From the NCBI GenBank assembly GCA_946965045.2, contig OX337229.1:4960001-5024000 (forward strand): DNA of 64,000 bases. The letters are read 5' to 3'. The stretch comes from Epithemia pelagica (taxonomy: Eukaryota; Bacillariophyta; Bacillariophyceae; Surirellales; Surirellaceae). The notes beneath the pieces were generated by a model that worked only from the letters and a program-made list of their open reading frames with translations, was not told where the DNA came from and searched no databases. The position numbers and the translations under genes are program-made. Positions 1-9,821 of this stretch are shown here, piece by piece. Each line of letters opens with the position of its first letter. Position 1 is the first letter of the stretch.

Positions 1-788
1 ACTACCTACATATCTAGATATAAAGTAAGCAGATTACTCCCCTGTGATTTCTCATTCCTTCCTCGTCGGGCGCCCGGCTTGTCGGGAGAATGACTCGACG
101 GGCATATGTCTTGTCGGGCATGCGCCCTCCTCGAACATATGCCCTTCTCCTCATTCTACCCTACGCGCCGGGCGACCCTCTTCTAAAGGAATGAATCACC
201 GTGAAGTAGTCTTACTACCTTCCCAGGCCATTGTACAAGCTTAGCTTTCTCATCCTTTCGTCATGGCTCAGAGTCTTGGGTCTGATAAACCAAAGATCGG
301 TCATGTAAAAGACTCGTAATCATAAAGAGTGACTATTAGGATCCTCTAACCTAGAGGTCTATGTCTCGCTAAATCCTCGCTCACAAACGCGACCATTTCT
401 CGCTTTCGTGACTGAGAGCGCACATAGAGGGTCGCCCCGAAAATTTGTTTCCAACGCCAACACAACGATCTCAATTCCCAGTCTCGCGGCATTTTCATTC
501 GCGTAGGGGCTACTCACAAATCTTTTGATCCAACGGCAACATCGAGATTTCATAGACACACATAGACGCATTAGACACGTGTATGATTTTGTGGGTGGAG
601 AATTGCTCCGACACAACACGAAGTGAGAAGTGAGATTCCGCCATAGGATCATTGCCAAGAAGGAGAAAAGCTGAGGAGAATTGAAGCTCAAATCGAAGAC
701 TGACTGGTGAATCCTTTCAGCTGCAGTGAATCTTGTCGATCGTTTCATTGGCTTTCGTCGTCATTTTCGGGTCTATTTCGCATTCATC
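1..788. other. Intergenic / 5' flank of Ca2+-ATPase
   Basis: I see no convincing gene here. Bases 60-135 are GC-richer and repeat the short motif GTCGGG/CCCGAC several times, including a small inverted repeat around GGGCGCCC. The rest is AT-rich and presumably holds the promoter and 5' UTR of the ATPase. An open frame continues upstream of the ATPase ATG to a GTG at 726, but it has no ATG and is treated as leader. Confidence 0.5.
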
Positions 789-3700
789 ATGTTTCGCAGT
801 TCACGGAAAAACAGTGAAAAGAGCTACTCACGCTCGGAAAGCGGCATGAGTGTCTCCTCGGCGGAGCTAGAAGAACAGAATCAACGCATCGCTTCTAAAG
901 CCAAGTCGATTCTTGATCTGTGCGAGTCTGTGAACCAAGCCCAAGCTACGTCATCGAACATCACGGCCTTGAAGAATGCCGGTGGAACGGCAGGAATTGC
1001 CAAGGCACTCATTTCGGATATTTCTCGGGGTATTGAATTGGGATCCTTGGAGATGCGTAGGGAACATCTTGGAGAAAATAGTTTGCCCTCATCGCCGCGA
1101 AAGTCCTTCTTTGAACTTTTTGTCGACACCTTTGACGATGCCACCTTGCAGATTTTGATTGTTTCGGCATTCGTCAGTCTCGCGATTGGCATGTACGACG
1201 ATCCAACCGCAGGTTATGTCGAAGGGTGTGCCATTTTGGCAGCTTGCTTTGTGGTCAGTCTCGTTACCGCAGCCAATGACTATCAGAAGGAATCACAATT
1301 TCGTGAGCTATCTGCCGCCCATGACGAGTCCGTCGATGTCGTCGTCCGACGTGGGGGTGCCTATTGGCAGATTCCGGTCACTGAAATTGTGGTGGGTGAC
1401 ATTGTCTGTGTGGAAACGGGTGATGCGATTCCCTGCGACGGTATTGTGGTAGCATCGGATAGCCTTCAAGTCGACGAATCAGCCTTGACAGGAGAACCTG
1501 TCGATATGGATAAAGACCCTGAGAACGACCCCTTTATGCTGAGTGGGTGCACTGTTGTTGCTGGTACTTGCCAGTTCTTGGCTATTGCTGTCGGCAAACA
1601 TTCTCAGTGGGGAATCATCAAATCCAAATTGGAAAAGGAACAAGCTCAAACACCCCTTCAAGAGAAGCTCGACGATATGGCCGCCATGATTGGATATGTC
1701 GGTATGGCTGCTGCTGGAGCTACCTTTATTGCCTTGATGAGTATTAAGATCTTCTTGAACCCTGCCGAGTTTGCCGATACAACGCTTTTCAACTTTACGC
1801 TTGAGGCCTTTATCATTGGTGTCACCATTGTCGTGGTTGCAGTTCCTGAAGGCTTGCCGTTGGCTGTAACCATTTCGCTCGCATTCTCAACCAAGAAAAT
1901 GTTGGCAGATCAGAACTTGATTCGACATTTGGCCGCTTGTGAAACAATGGGAAATGCCACGAATATTTGTTCCGACAAAACGGGTACACTCACGGAGAAT
2001 CGCATGACCGTTGTCAAAGGCTTGTTTGCCGATACCCGGTGCGATGATTGCATGCATCGGGTTCCAGTCTTGATTGGGAAAAAGGCATTGGAGATTATTC
2101 TGGACTGTATCGCTTGCTGCTCTACAGCACGCGTTGTGCCCCCTGAGGAAGGCTCCGAAAACACCCGCCCACAAATCATTGGCAACAAAACAGAAGCGGC
2201 CCTCCTTCTTTTGGCGCAGTCGGAATGGGCTCCCAATGACGACACGGACGCCCGTCGCGAAGCAGCTCGATTCCACGATGGTTCTAGCAGACTTTTCCCC
2301 TTCTCCAGTGCTCGCAAGAGCATGTCCGCCTTGGTTATGAAAGAAACCACTCCATTGGCACGTGTTGGTCAAGAAGCTAAAACCGAACGATCCTGGACGC
2401 TGTATCACAAGGGCGCTGCGGAAATTGTGTTGAAAAAATGTTCTTACTACTTGGACATTGACGGATCTGAACAACCCTTGACAGACCGAAAACGACGAGA
2501 GTTTGAGAAGATTATCAAGAAGTTCGCTTCCGAAGCACTGCGTTGTGTTGCCTTGGCGCATCGTCTTTCAGTTGACAAGATTGTGGATCCCCTCAAGTGC
2601 ACGGAGAATGAATGTGCTGAGAAAGTTGAGAAAGACATGTGTTTGTCTGCCATTGCCGGTATCGTGGATCCGCTTCGTGAGGATGTGGTCGATGCGGTGG
2701 CAACTTGCCAACGTGCTGGAATCTTTGTTCGCATGGTAACCGGGGACAATCTCGACACTGCCGTTGCGATTGCCAAACAAGCTGGTATCTTAACGGAAGG
2801 TAAGATGGAAAAGGAGGATATTTGTATTATGAAGTGAAATTGTCTAATCAGTTCTTTCCGTGAAATTACAGGAGGGATCTCCATGGTTGGAGAAGACTTT
2901 CGAAACCTTTCCCCCGCCGAACTGGATGAAGTCCTTCCACGTTTGCAAGTGTTGGCCCGTTCCAGTCCTGAAGACAAACATATTTTGGTACAGCGTCTGA
3001 ATGGGGCCTTGATGCCTGAAACGGAGGAAGAATGGCTGGAAATTCATCCCGGCAAAGACTACAAGCTTCAACGGGACAAGTTGTTACCCGGATACAAGGA
3101 GGAGTGGGCGAAAACCCGTAACGGCGTTGGAGAAGTTGTTGGAGTTACTGGGGATGGAACTAATGATGGTCCAGCTTTGAAGGCTGCCGATGTTGGTCTC
3201 TCCATGGGTCTTAGCGGTACTGATGTGGCTAAGAAAGCTTCGGACATTATCATTCTGGATGACAAGTTCTCGTCAATTGTGAAGGCTGTACTCTGGGGGC
3301 GTTCTGTGTTTGACAATATTCGCAAATTCTTGCAGTTTCAACTCACAGTGAATGTCGTCGCCCTCACAATTACCTTTCTGGCGGCGGTTGCTGGGTATCA
3401 ACCCCCGTTGAACGCAGTCATGATGCTTTGGGTAAACCTTATCATGGACACGATGGGTGCCTTGGCTCTTGGTACGGAACCACCCCGAATGGAACTCTTG
3501 GATCGCCGACCATACGCTCGTGATGCCAGCTTGATTAGTCGTCCCATGTGGCGCAACATTCTTTGTCAAGCCGTTTACCAATTGCTCTTGCTGGTTTTCC
3601 TTCTGAACAAGGGACCACAGTTCTTTGGTTGCGAGGATGGATCCACGCATCATTTCACGATCTTGTTCAATGCCTTTGTGTTTTGTCAGGTTTTCAACGA

Positions 3701-4097
3701 ATTCAATGCCCGAGAAATTGGAGATCGATTCGACCCGATCCGATCCTTGTCACAAAGTCCCATGTTCCTCATGGTCATTGCTTTTACTGTGATTGCCCAG
3801 TGGTTGATTGTCCAATACGGTGGAGATTTCTCTCAGACGGAACCTCTTTCGTTTGATGAGTGGCGCCTCACGGTCGGTTTGGGATCTTTCTCTCTCCCAG
3901 TTGGCTTTTTGATGCGCTTGATTCCCGTGGCAGAAGACCCAAACACGTTTGCCGGACTGGATCGCAAGGTTGGGACAAAGAAGAAGGCCTCGTGGCTCGC
4001 CGTTCTGCTGGCGATTCTTTTGCCAATCTTTGCTGCGATTGTCTATCAGCTATATTTGGAGATTGACGAGATCGATGAAGCTACTGATAACTCTTGA
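789..4097 (+). CDS. P-type Ca2+-transporting ATPase (PMCA/type IIB-like)
   Basis: P2B-type ATPase that would export Ca2+ from the cytosol using ATP. Exons are 789-2799 and 2872-4097, joined across a 72-bp GT..AG intron, giving about 1,078 aa. The first in-frame ATG is 789. Visible motifs are LTGEP of the actuator loop near residue 234, PEGLPLAV in M4, the phosphorylation site CSDKTGTLTENRM with Asp about 396, MVTGDN in the P domain and VTGDGTNDGPAL near residue 764, followed by the C-terminal membrane segments. The C-terminus after the last helix is short (about 15 residues), so no long C-terminal calmodulin-binding tail is visible. The N-terminal cytosolic region of roughly 100 residues is a candidate regulatory segment, as in plant ACA pumps (inference). 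The next gene is convergent, with stops 141 bp apart. Which membrane it sits in cannot be told from sequence. Confidence 0.93.
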
Positions 4098-4238
4098 AGG
4101 AAGACAACAAGTTGAAGAATACCAGAAAATAAGAAAGTCTAAAATAGAAAGTTTTTCAAAAACTTTTAGAAAATTCGAAGAACAAAGCGACGACCTGATA
4201 TCAAAGAACAACTGGAGTGGTTCTGAGCAGTCGAAGCT

Positions 4239-5750
4239 TTATTTCTCGTAGCTTAGTTCGGAATTGATACTCCCTCTTCTCGTTGGTTTGAGCAATGGCA
4301 TCGATGACGCACGAATGGGCTTGGAAATGGGACAGTCCCCAAAGCCGTACCCTCGAGCGGATTTGGACTCGGCCCTGTTGGGCAATTTTGGATGGCCTTC
4401 CGAATGCGAGGAAGGTGCCTCGGGGGGAGGAACCACGGAGCAGTACTTTCGACTGGGCAGGGCGACGGGTTGGTCCATGCCTCGACTATTGTTGTCTCTC
4501 TGACTGCTTGATTTGGGCTTGTTGGGTGCGAAACGGCTCCGCGATAAGGAGGAATGCGTTCGACTGGGCGGCGACACGGGTTGATCCACACTCCGTACAT
4601 ACGACGGAGACGAAGAGGAGGATCTACGATTTTGCTGTCCGAGGTCACTGATCCATCGAGATCCAGATTTCGAATCCTGTCCATGATCGGAATAAAACCT
4701 GGGCAGGGCTTCCTGTCGTGAAGAGGAGTGGCCGTGATCCGAGTGTGATCGGGGAATCGAGTTTTGTGGTTTGGGTATTGATTCCCATCGACATGAAGAA
4801 AAAATGGAGGGACTTGATCCTTTTCGAGGTGATCTACTTTTCTTGCCTTTACTAGCACTCTCCTTGGTTGAATTCAACACAATCTGTTCATCGCTGTGGT
4901 ACTTTCTCCTTCCAAAAGATCGCAGAAGGTGTTGAGATGGCAGCTTGGCGTTGTCGGAAACAATGGGCAATGGGCCGTCCAAAACAAGGCCATCAAAGAG
5001 ACGGATTGGCTGCTTTGGCTTCTCGTTTTCGACTTGCCGTTCATCGAGAGTAGGCTGTTTTACAGACGATGGAACTATAGCCAGAGAAGATACAGGAAGA
5101 GGCTGGTCCCTTGTACTCAATCCACTTGCAAGCGCCTTCTTCTCTGACTTGATTCTTTGATCAAGTTTGGGACTGACTTGTTTGGGGACAGAATCGTCCT
5201 GTGTTGTTTCACTGCGAGGATCATCAGTCGCAGGATTCTCATTCCCAGGCAGGGGACACAAGGACGGTTCGTTCCTTCTCAGCATTTGCTTTGAAGTAAG
5301 AAGATGATCTTCTTCCACTGGGTCATTGGTTGATTCCCCTCGCGATAACGATGATTCTGGACTTTCTTGCTGTGGTCTTTTCACCGAACTGTTGAACAGG
5401 GAGCTCGTAGCGTTGTCGTCCTCTATTCGCAAGGATCCTTGGTTCAATTGAGAAGACAACTTGACGTGGCTCGATTGGGACGACAATTTGTCGTGGTGGC
5501 TCGAACCAGGCAAGGAATTTCGGGATGGAAGCGTATTGAAGGAAAACCGACGAGTCAGGGGCAAGGGTTTGCCGTCTTTAATGTAGCCCTTGTCTTCTGC
5601 AACCCGTAGACATTCATCCAACAGTCTTTTGCAATACAAGACATTTTTGCCAAAACCAAGGTTGGTTTTTGCGACGGAAGCAACAGATCGAGATTTTTCC
5701 TTGTCGAGACGATACTTTCGTTCTAACATGTGTTCTACCGTAGCTGACAT
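4239..5750 (-). CDS. Hypothetical Ser/Arg-rich protein, 503 aa
   Basis: An unbroken 503-codon frame with ATG at 5750 and TAA at 4239. I do not recognise a family. The first ~75 residues look folded and basic, with a GFGKNVLYCKRLLDECLRVA helix. The rest is low complexity, rich in Ser, Arg, Pro and Gln, and likely disordered. The C-terminal third carries imperfect repeats: SHSDHGHSSSRQEALPRF is followed by a related YSDHG unit, and the pattern DQPVxxPSRxxxS occurs twice. Many RxxS and SP sites suggest phosphorylation (inference). The length of the open frame and its head-on pairing with the ATPase support a real gene, but no function can be assigned. Confidence 0.6.
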   Translation of the reverse strand: MSATVEHMLERKYRLDKEKSRSVASVAKTNLGFGKNVLYCKRLLDECLRVAEDKGYIKDGKPLPLTRRFSFNTLPSRNSLPGSSHHDKLSSQSSHVKLSSQLNQGSLRIEDDNATSSLFNSSVKRPQQESPESSLSRGESTNDPVEEDHLLTSKQMLRRNEPSLCPLPGNENPATDDPRSETTQDDSVPKQVSPKLDQRIKSEKKALASGLSTRDQPLPVSSLAIVPSSVKQPTLDERQVENEKPKQPIRLFDGLVLDGPLPIVSDNAKLPSQHLLRSFGRRKYHSDEQIVLNSTKESASKGKKSRSPRKGSSPSIFSSCRWESIPKPQNSIPRSHSDHGHSSSRQEALPRFYSDHGQDSKSGSRWISDLGQQNRRSSSSSPSYVRSVDQPVSPPSRTHSSLSRSRFAPNKPKSSSQRDNNSRGMDQPVALPSRKYCSVVPPPEAPSSHSEGHPKLPNRAESKSARGYGFGDCPISKPIRASSMPLLKPTRRGSINSELSYEK

Positions 5751-7841
5751 GGTTTCTTTCTAACTTCCGAGCGCAAAGCAACCACACAATGGGATGGACG
5801 GGTGATACCTTAGAGAATTCCGTCAAGTTAAACTTCTCCTGGAGCGCGACTCTACCGGTAGACGATCTGATAAGCCAGTGAGAAAGCTTGTTTTACGAGA
5901 TTTATAGGGTATGTGGTCTGCTATGCATTGCCTCACGGTCTGTACGAGCTCGTATGCCGAAGAAAACAACATGCAGACTGGCTGGAATGAGAGAATCCGA
6001 TCTCGCTGTGATGTGTAAGGTGGGTTTGTTGTTTTTCGGACTCCAGGCTCCAGGCACAAACAAAAAATGTGCGTATTCGTGGTTTCACCAGCGATCAGCC
6101 CGCGCGACAATGGGGGAAGAGTCATAATGTTGTATGTGTGATGTGCGTTGAGTGAAGACACTGTACTGTGTCTAATATTGCACTAGTGGTTACAAAACAA
6201 TAAATGAAGCGTATTCATACAATTGCCCCTCTCTTACACTAGATATAAGAGTACCTCTATTACTCGTATTATTGCTCATTTTTTGTCCCGGCATTGGCAT
6301 CTGGCATCTGGCAATCTGGCATCATCCTCTTTCCCCATCATCATTCATCATTCATCCCCATCACCATGATCCCTATGGCGAGTTCTGGAGAAGAGGGCAA
6401 GCACCCATTTTTCACTCACGAACTTCTTTCGGGGAATTGGAGCAGAAGACAAAAGTCTGCAGGGAAAAAATAATACTCGTACCCATGTACCCATTTGGTC
6501 GAAGCTCGCATCTATTGTAGCAAGAATAGAAAGAGCCCACAATTGGTCCTGCTATGATCGGTCTTGTCTGTCTTTCGTGTCTATACCAACAAACCTACCT
6601 CAAATGTAACCTGAAAACTCGTGTACCCTCTATCAAAAAGGAATCAAAGAGCTTGTAAAAAGCCTACCTAGTTCCCAAGAGACAAGCCTTGATTCCCTGA
6701 TACTCCTCTAGGAATAGTTATCACAGATAGAAACAGAAGGATGCATGGCCAAGTTTTAAAAGCTCGACACTCCACTTTTTTCGTCTGTCGCCTTCTTTTT
6801 ATACAAATGTCTAATGTCCCATGTCCCATACCGGATGCGTAACGCGTATTCCTCACGGCTACGCAGCAAAGGCACGGACGCCGGACGCATGTAGATGTAG
6901 GCCGTAGGCTATGGTGGCTAAAGTTATTGTAACCTACTACCTACTCCTCTAGAAGTGGAGAAGTGGACGTGGGATGCAAGATGCTTTATTCTCGAGAGCC
7001 AACCAAGCCACTATTCCCGTCGCGACGCGAATGTCGGTCCGTGTTCTGCGTCTTGTGTGCTTGGGCGCATCTAGGATTCAGGACAGAGTGCCGGAAGCCG
7101 GAAGTGTGAAGAAAAAGAGAAGACAGCGTAGCCGCAGGATCAAACTCCAATCTCCCAAGATATTATTATGCACCCACCCAATCCTTCTCGACTACCGAAA
7201 GTAATAGACTTATAATGACTTGTTATGGTTATAACTGCTACGACCAAAAAATGGTCACGATGTCCAGGGTTCCGAACTTCCATTGATAAAAAGCATAAAC
7301 CCAGAACTTCTATAATATTGTTGTGGGCAGTGGGCGGTGGACAGGGCGATTGCGATTAAGGATAGAGGATAGAAGTATTTCATATTTCATACTCCTACTA
7401 CATCAATTTACCTCCTACTGGCGACTGGAGACTAGAGGTAGAGAGGAGTAAGTATTTTGGAATGTACGATCTACGAACGAATAGGAACCATGGCGCTCTA
7501 CCTTGGACCTTGGAAACTGGAAACAATAAAAAGTAGAGGATCAAAAGCCTCTCTAGCACAATTGCACAATAGGCCCTCTCGCTCTCAATACAAGAGCAGC
7601 TAGCTATCTTGGAGCTTCTTGAACCGGATTCCGGGGGACCAAGACCAAGATCAGTACAATAGTTGGGTTGAGCATTTCTCATATTTCATACTTCGAGTTC
7701 GGGGTTCGGGGTTCGGGGTTCGGGGGGTGGATTCTGGGGGCACGGGCCACGTCTCAGATGAGCACTCACGACTCACGAGTTCAGACTCACCGCTCACCGA
7801 GTACAAAACCTTAGGCAACCAACCATCAAAGAAACACCGAA
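5751..7841. other. Intergenic region with simple repeats
   Basis: About 2.1 kb without a supportable gene. Short open frames on both strands lack domain features. It contains small repeats such as a CATCTGGCA cluster near 6298-6325, palindrome-like CTCCTCTAG motifs near 6702 and 6945, and a G-rich array at 7697-7726 (separate entry). The right end is the 5' flank of the hydroxylase-sulfotransferase gene. Confidence 0.5.
7697..7726 (+). repeat. GTTCGGG tandem array, G-quadruplex-capable
   Basis: Four tandem GTTCGGG units give GGGG runs separated by TTC and end in a run of six G. The four G-tracts with 3-nt loops fit the standard intramolecular G-quadruplex pattern on the + strand. The array lies about 115 bp upstream of the ATG at 7842. 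Confidence 0.7.
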
Positions 7842-9743
7842 ATGGTTGATACCACATCAAAGAATAATATCCAACAACAGCATGACGACGCCGTTGAATT
7901 GGTTCGACAAGGATTGCCGTTTTCAACTGCAAAATCCAGCAGTGAAATCCCACTGGTGAATAAAGTGTGCCCGATCAAAAGTGTGGATGACAAGAGCCTC
8001 TTCGAACCGTACTGGACTTCTCGAGGATACGCGTCTGTAGATAAACTCCAAGATTTGGTTCGGGAGGGATACAATTTGTGCTATGCAATACCAGTGAATC
8101 GAAGTGTGAACAACCCTGAACAACCAGAACAATCATCCAGCGCGACCACTGTCACCAAATCTTCGTCGGAACCGATAGCTACACCATCGATGAAAAGCAA
8201 GGAACGATATGGACCAGCCGATATTAAATCTGAAACCAACTTATGGGACCCTGTAAATGCGGCTGTCGACAATGTCACCATTCTTCGTCCATCTCATGAT
8301 GATTGGGGAATTCACAAACTTATGCTTTTATTTTGTGACGATTTCGTTCAGCACGTCTACGCATTGCCCTGGTGGCATAGCAGGCCTGATATACGGGAAG
8401 CGGTTCAACCTATTTTCGATGTACTCAACATCACAGAAGACTGTGTTGTTCGATTGCTGCTGGCGTCCCTGCCACCGGGTGCAACCATACCTGTTCACGA
8501 GGACTCTGGTGCATGGGTCACCATGACGCACAGAGTGCATGTTCCGATTATTGTGCAGCATGTGGATGAAATCTTGTTTCGCTGTGGTCCTTCGGAAGAT
8601 GCATTGGAACGCATAGATACCACACCGGGTCATGTTTTCGAAATGAACAATCAGGCAAAACACGCGGTTAGCAATTGTTCAAGCGATTACAGAGTCCATT
8701 TAATTCTGGATTACGTGGGGACGGAAGACCCTGCCCTGTCCAGGTTGCCACCAAGGATCAGCTTGAGTAAGGGTGAAAAGTTGGTACAAACGCGTCGTTC
8801 GGTAGATCGTTGGAAAGATCGCGGTTCGCGACCTACACCTTCATTCCTCATCCTCGGGGCCCAAAAAGCAGGGACCACCAGTTTGTATGAGTACATTACA
8901 CAACACCCCCTCATCCCCAAAGCCAAACGACGAGAAACACACTGTTTAGATTGGAGGTGGAACACCAAGCTGAAAACCGTCCAAGCGCAAAGGAGGTGGT
9001 GTCATCATTTCTATGAAACAGACATTCTCCACCGAAATCCGTCGTGTCTCACGGGTGACTCTACTCCGTCGTATTTGATTGACAGCCGACGAGTCATTCC
9101 ACGGCTTCAAAACGTATTTAACTGGCCACTCAAATTCTTTGTCATATTAAGAAATCCGATCAAGCGTGCAGAGTCTCATTTTGCCATGGTCACCAGCACG
9201 GAAGGTCGACCCGAACAACTCAAGGCGAGAGGTACCGAATGGAGAGAAAAGTCCTTTCGAGAAGTGGTAATGGAGGATCTAGGCAGAATGAAGCAATGTG
9301 GCTTGATTCCCTATTGGGATATTGAAAATGGAACGTTTCATGCAGAACTATTTGATTCGTTTAGTGGCACGGCCACAGAGGAACAGGCGTGGGACGCATA
9401 CCTCAAGGAGATACCACTCGGAACGGGTTCCTACGGCCTCTTGAGCCGAGGTATGTACGAACTCAATTTGAGACCCTGGTTACGGGCGTTTCAGCGGCAA
9501 GACTTCTTAATTCTCCTTCTGGAACGATTGAAATCTGATGGTGCGTCGTCTATAATGGAAACGGTCTGGGACCATCTCGGTGTACCGTCCTACCAGATAG
9601 AAGACGACAGTCCCAAAAACACACGAGAGTATGTGTCGCTTGTTGACAACGATTTGCAATCCTATTTGGAGCGTTTCTATAAACCACACAATCAGCGACT
9701 AGCCGACGTCCTTGGAGACGATTGGAGGGGGGTTTGGGCATGA
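7842..9743 (+). CDS. Asp/Asn beta-hydroxylase-like domain fused to sulfotransferase
   Basis: Single-exon, 633 aa, ATG at 7842. Residues about 130-295 resemble the aspartyl/asparaginyl beta-hydroxylase fold (Fe(II)/2-oxoglutarate dioxygenase): PVHEDSGAW near 218 with the first metal His and an acidic residue, HRVHVPI just after it, and MNNQAKHAVSN near 268-278 with the second metal His, then YRVHLILDYV. Residues about 330-620 are a PAPS-dependent sulfotransferase: the 5'-phosphosulfate loop LGAQKAGTTSLYEY near 336-350, and the 3'-phosphate motif VILRNPIKRAESHF near 433-447. The fusion could hydroxylate and sulfate the same substrate, or one domain may have been recruited for binding only (inference). 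There is no clear signal peptide or membrane anchor at the N-terminus, unlike typical Golgi carbohydrate sulfotransferases. The substrate is unknown. Confidence 0.85.
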   Translation: MVDTTSKNNIQQQHDDAVELVRQGLPFSTAKSSSEIPLVNKVCPIKSVDDKSLFEPYWTSRGYASVDKLQDLVREGYNLCYAIPVNRSVNNPEQPEQSSSATTVTKSSSEPIATPSMKSKERYGPADIKSETNLWDPVNAAVDNVTILRPSHDDWGIHKLMLLFCDDFVQHVYALPWWHSRPDIREAVQPIFDVLNITEDCVVRLLLASLPPGATIPVHEDSGAWVTMTHRVHVPIIVQHVDEILFRCGPSEDALERIDTTPGHVFEMNNQAKHAVSNCSSDYRVHLILDYVGTEDPALSRLPPRISLSKGEKLVQTRRSVDRWKDRGSRPTPSFLILGAQKAGTTSLYEYITQHPLIPKAKRRETHCLDWRWNTKLKTVQAQRRWCHHFYETDILHRNPSCLTGDSTPSYLIDSRRVIPRLQNVFNWPLKFFVILRNPIKRAESHFAMVTSTEGRPEQLKARGTEWREKSFREVVMEDLGRMKQCGLIPYWDIENGTFHAELFDSFSGTATEEQAWDAYLKEIPLGTGSYGLLSRGMYELNLRPWLRAFQRQDFLILLLERLKSDGASSIMETVWDHLGVPSYQIEDDSPKNTREYVSLVDNDLQSYLERFYKPHNQRLADVLGDDWRGVWA

Positions 9744-9821
9744 TAGCACCCTAACATAGCTGTTTTCCTCAACGAGCTTCCATATAACTCAATCTCCTAG
9801 GTAGTTAAACAATTATTCTCC

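Noticed and set aside
726-788. In-frame upstream extension of the Ca2+-ATPase (21 codons from a GTG)
   Set aside because: No ATG; GTG starts are not expected in a nuclear gene, and ATG 789 begins a normal N-terminus.
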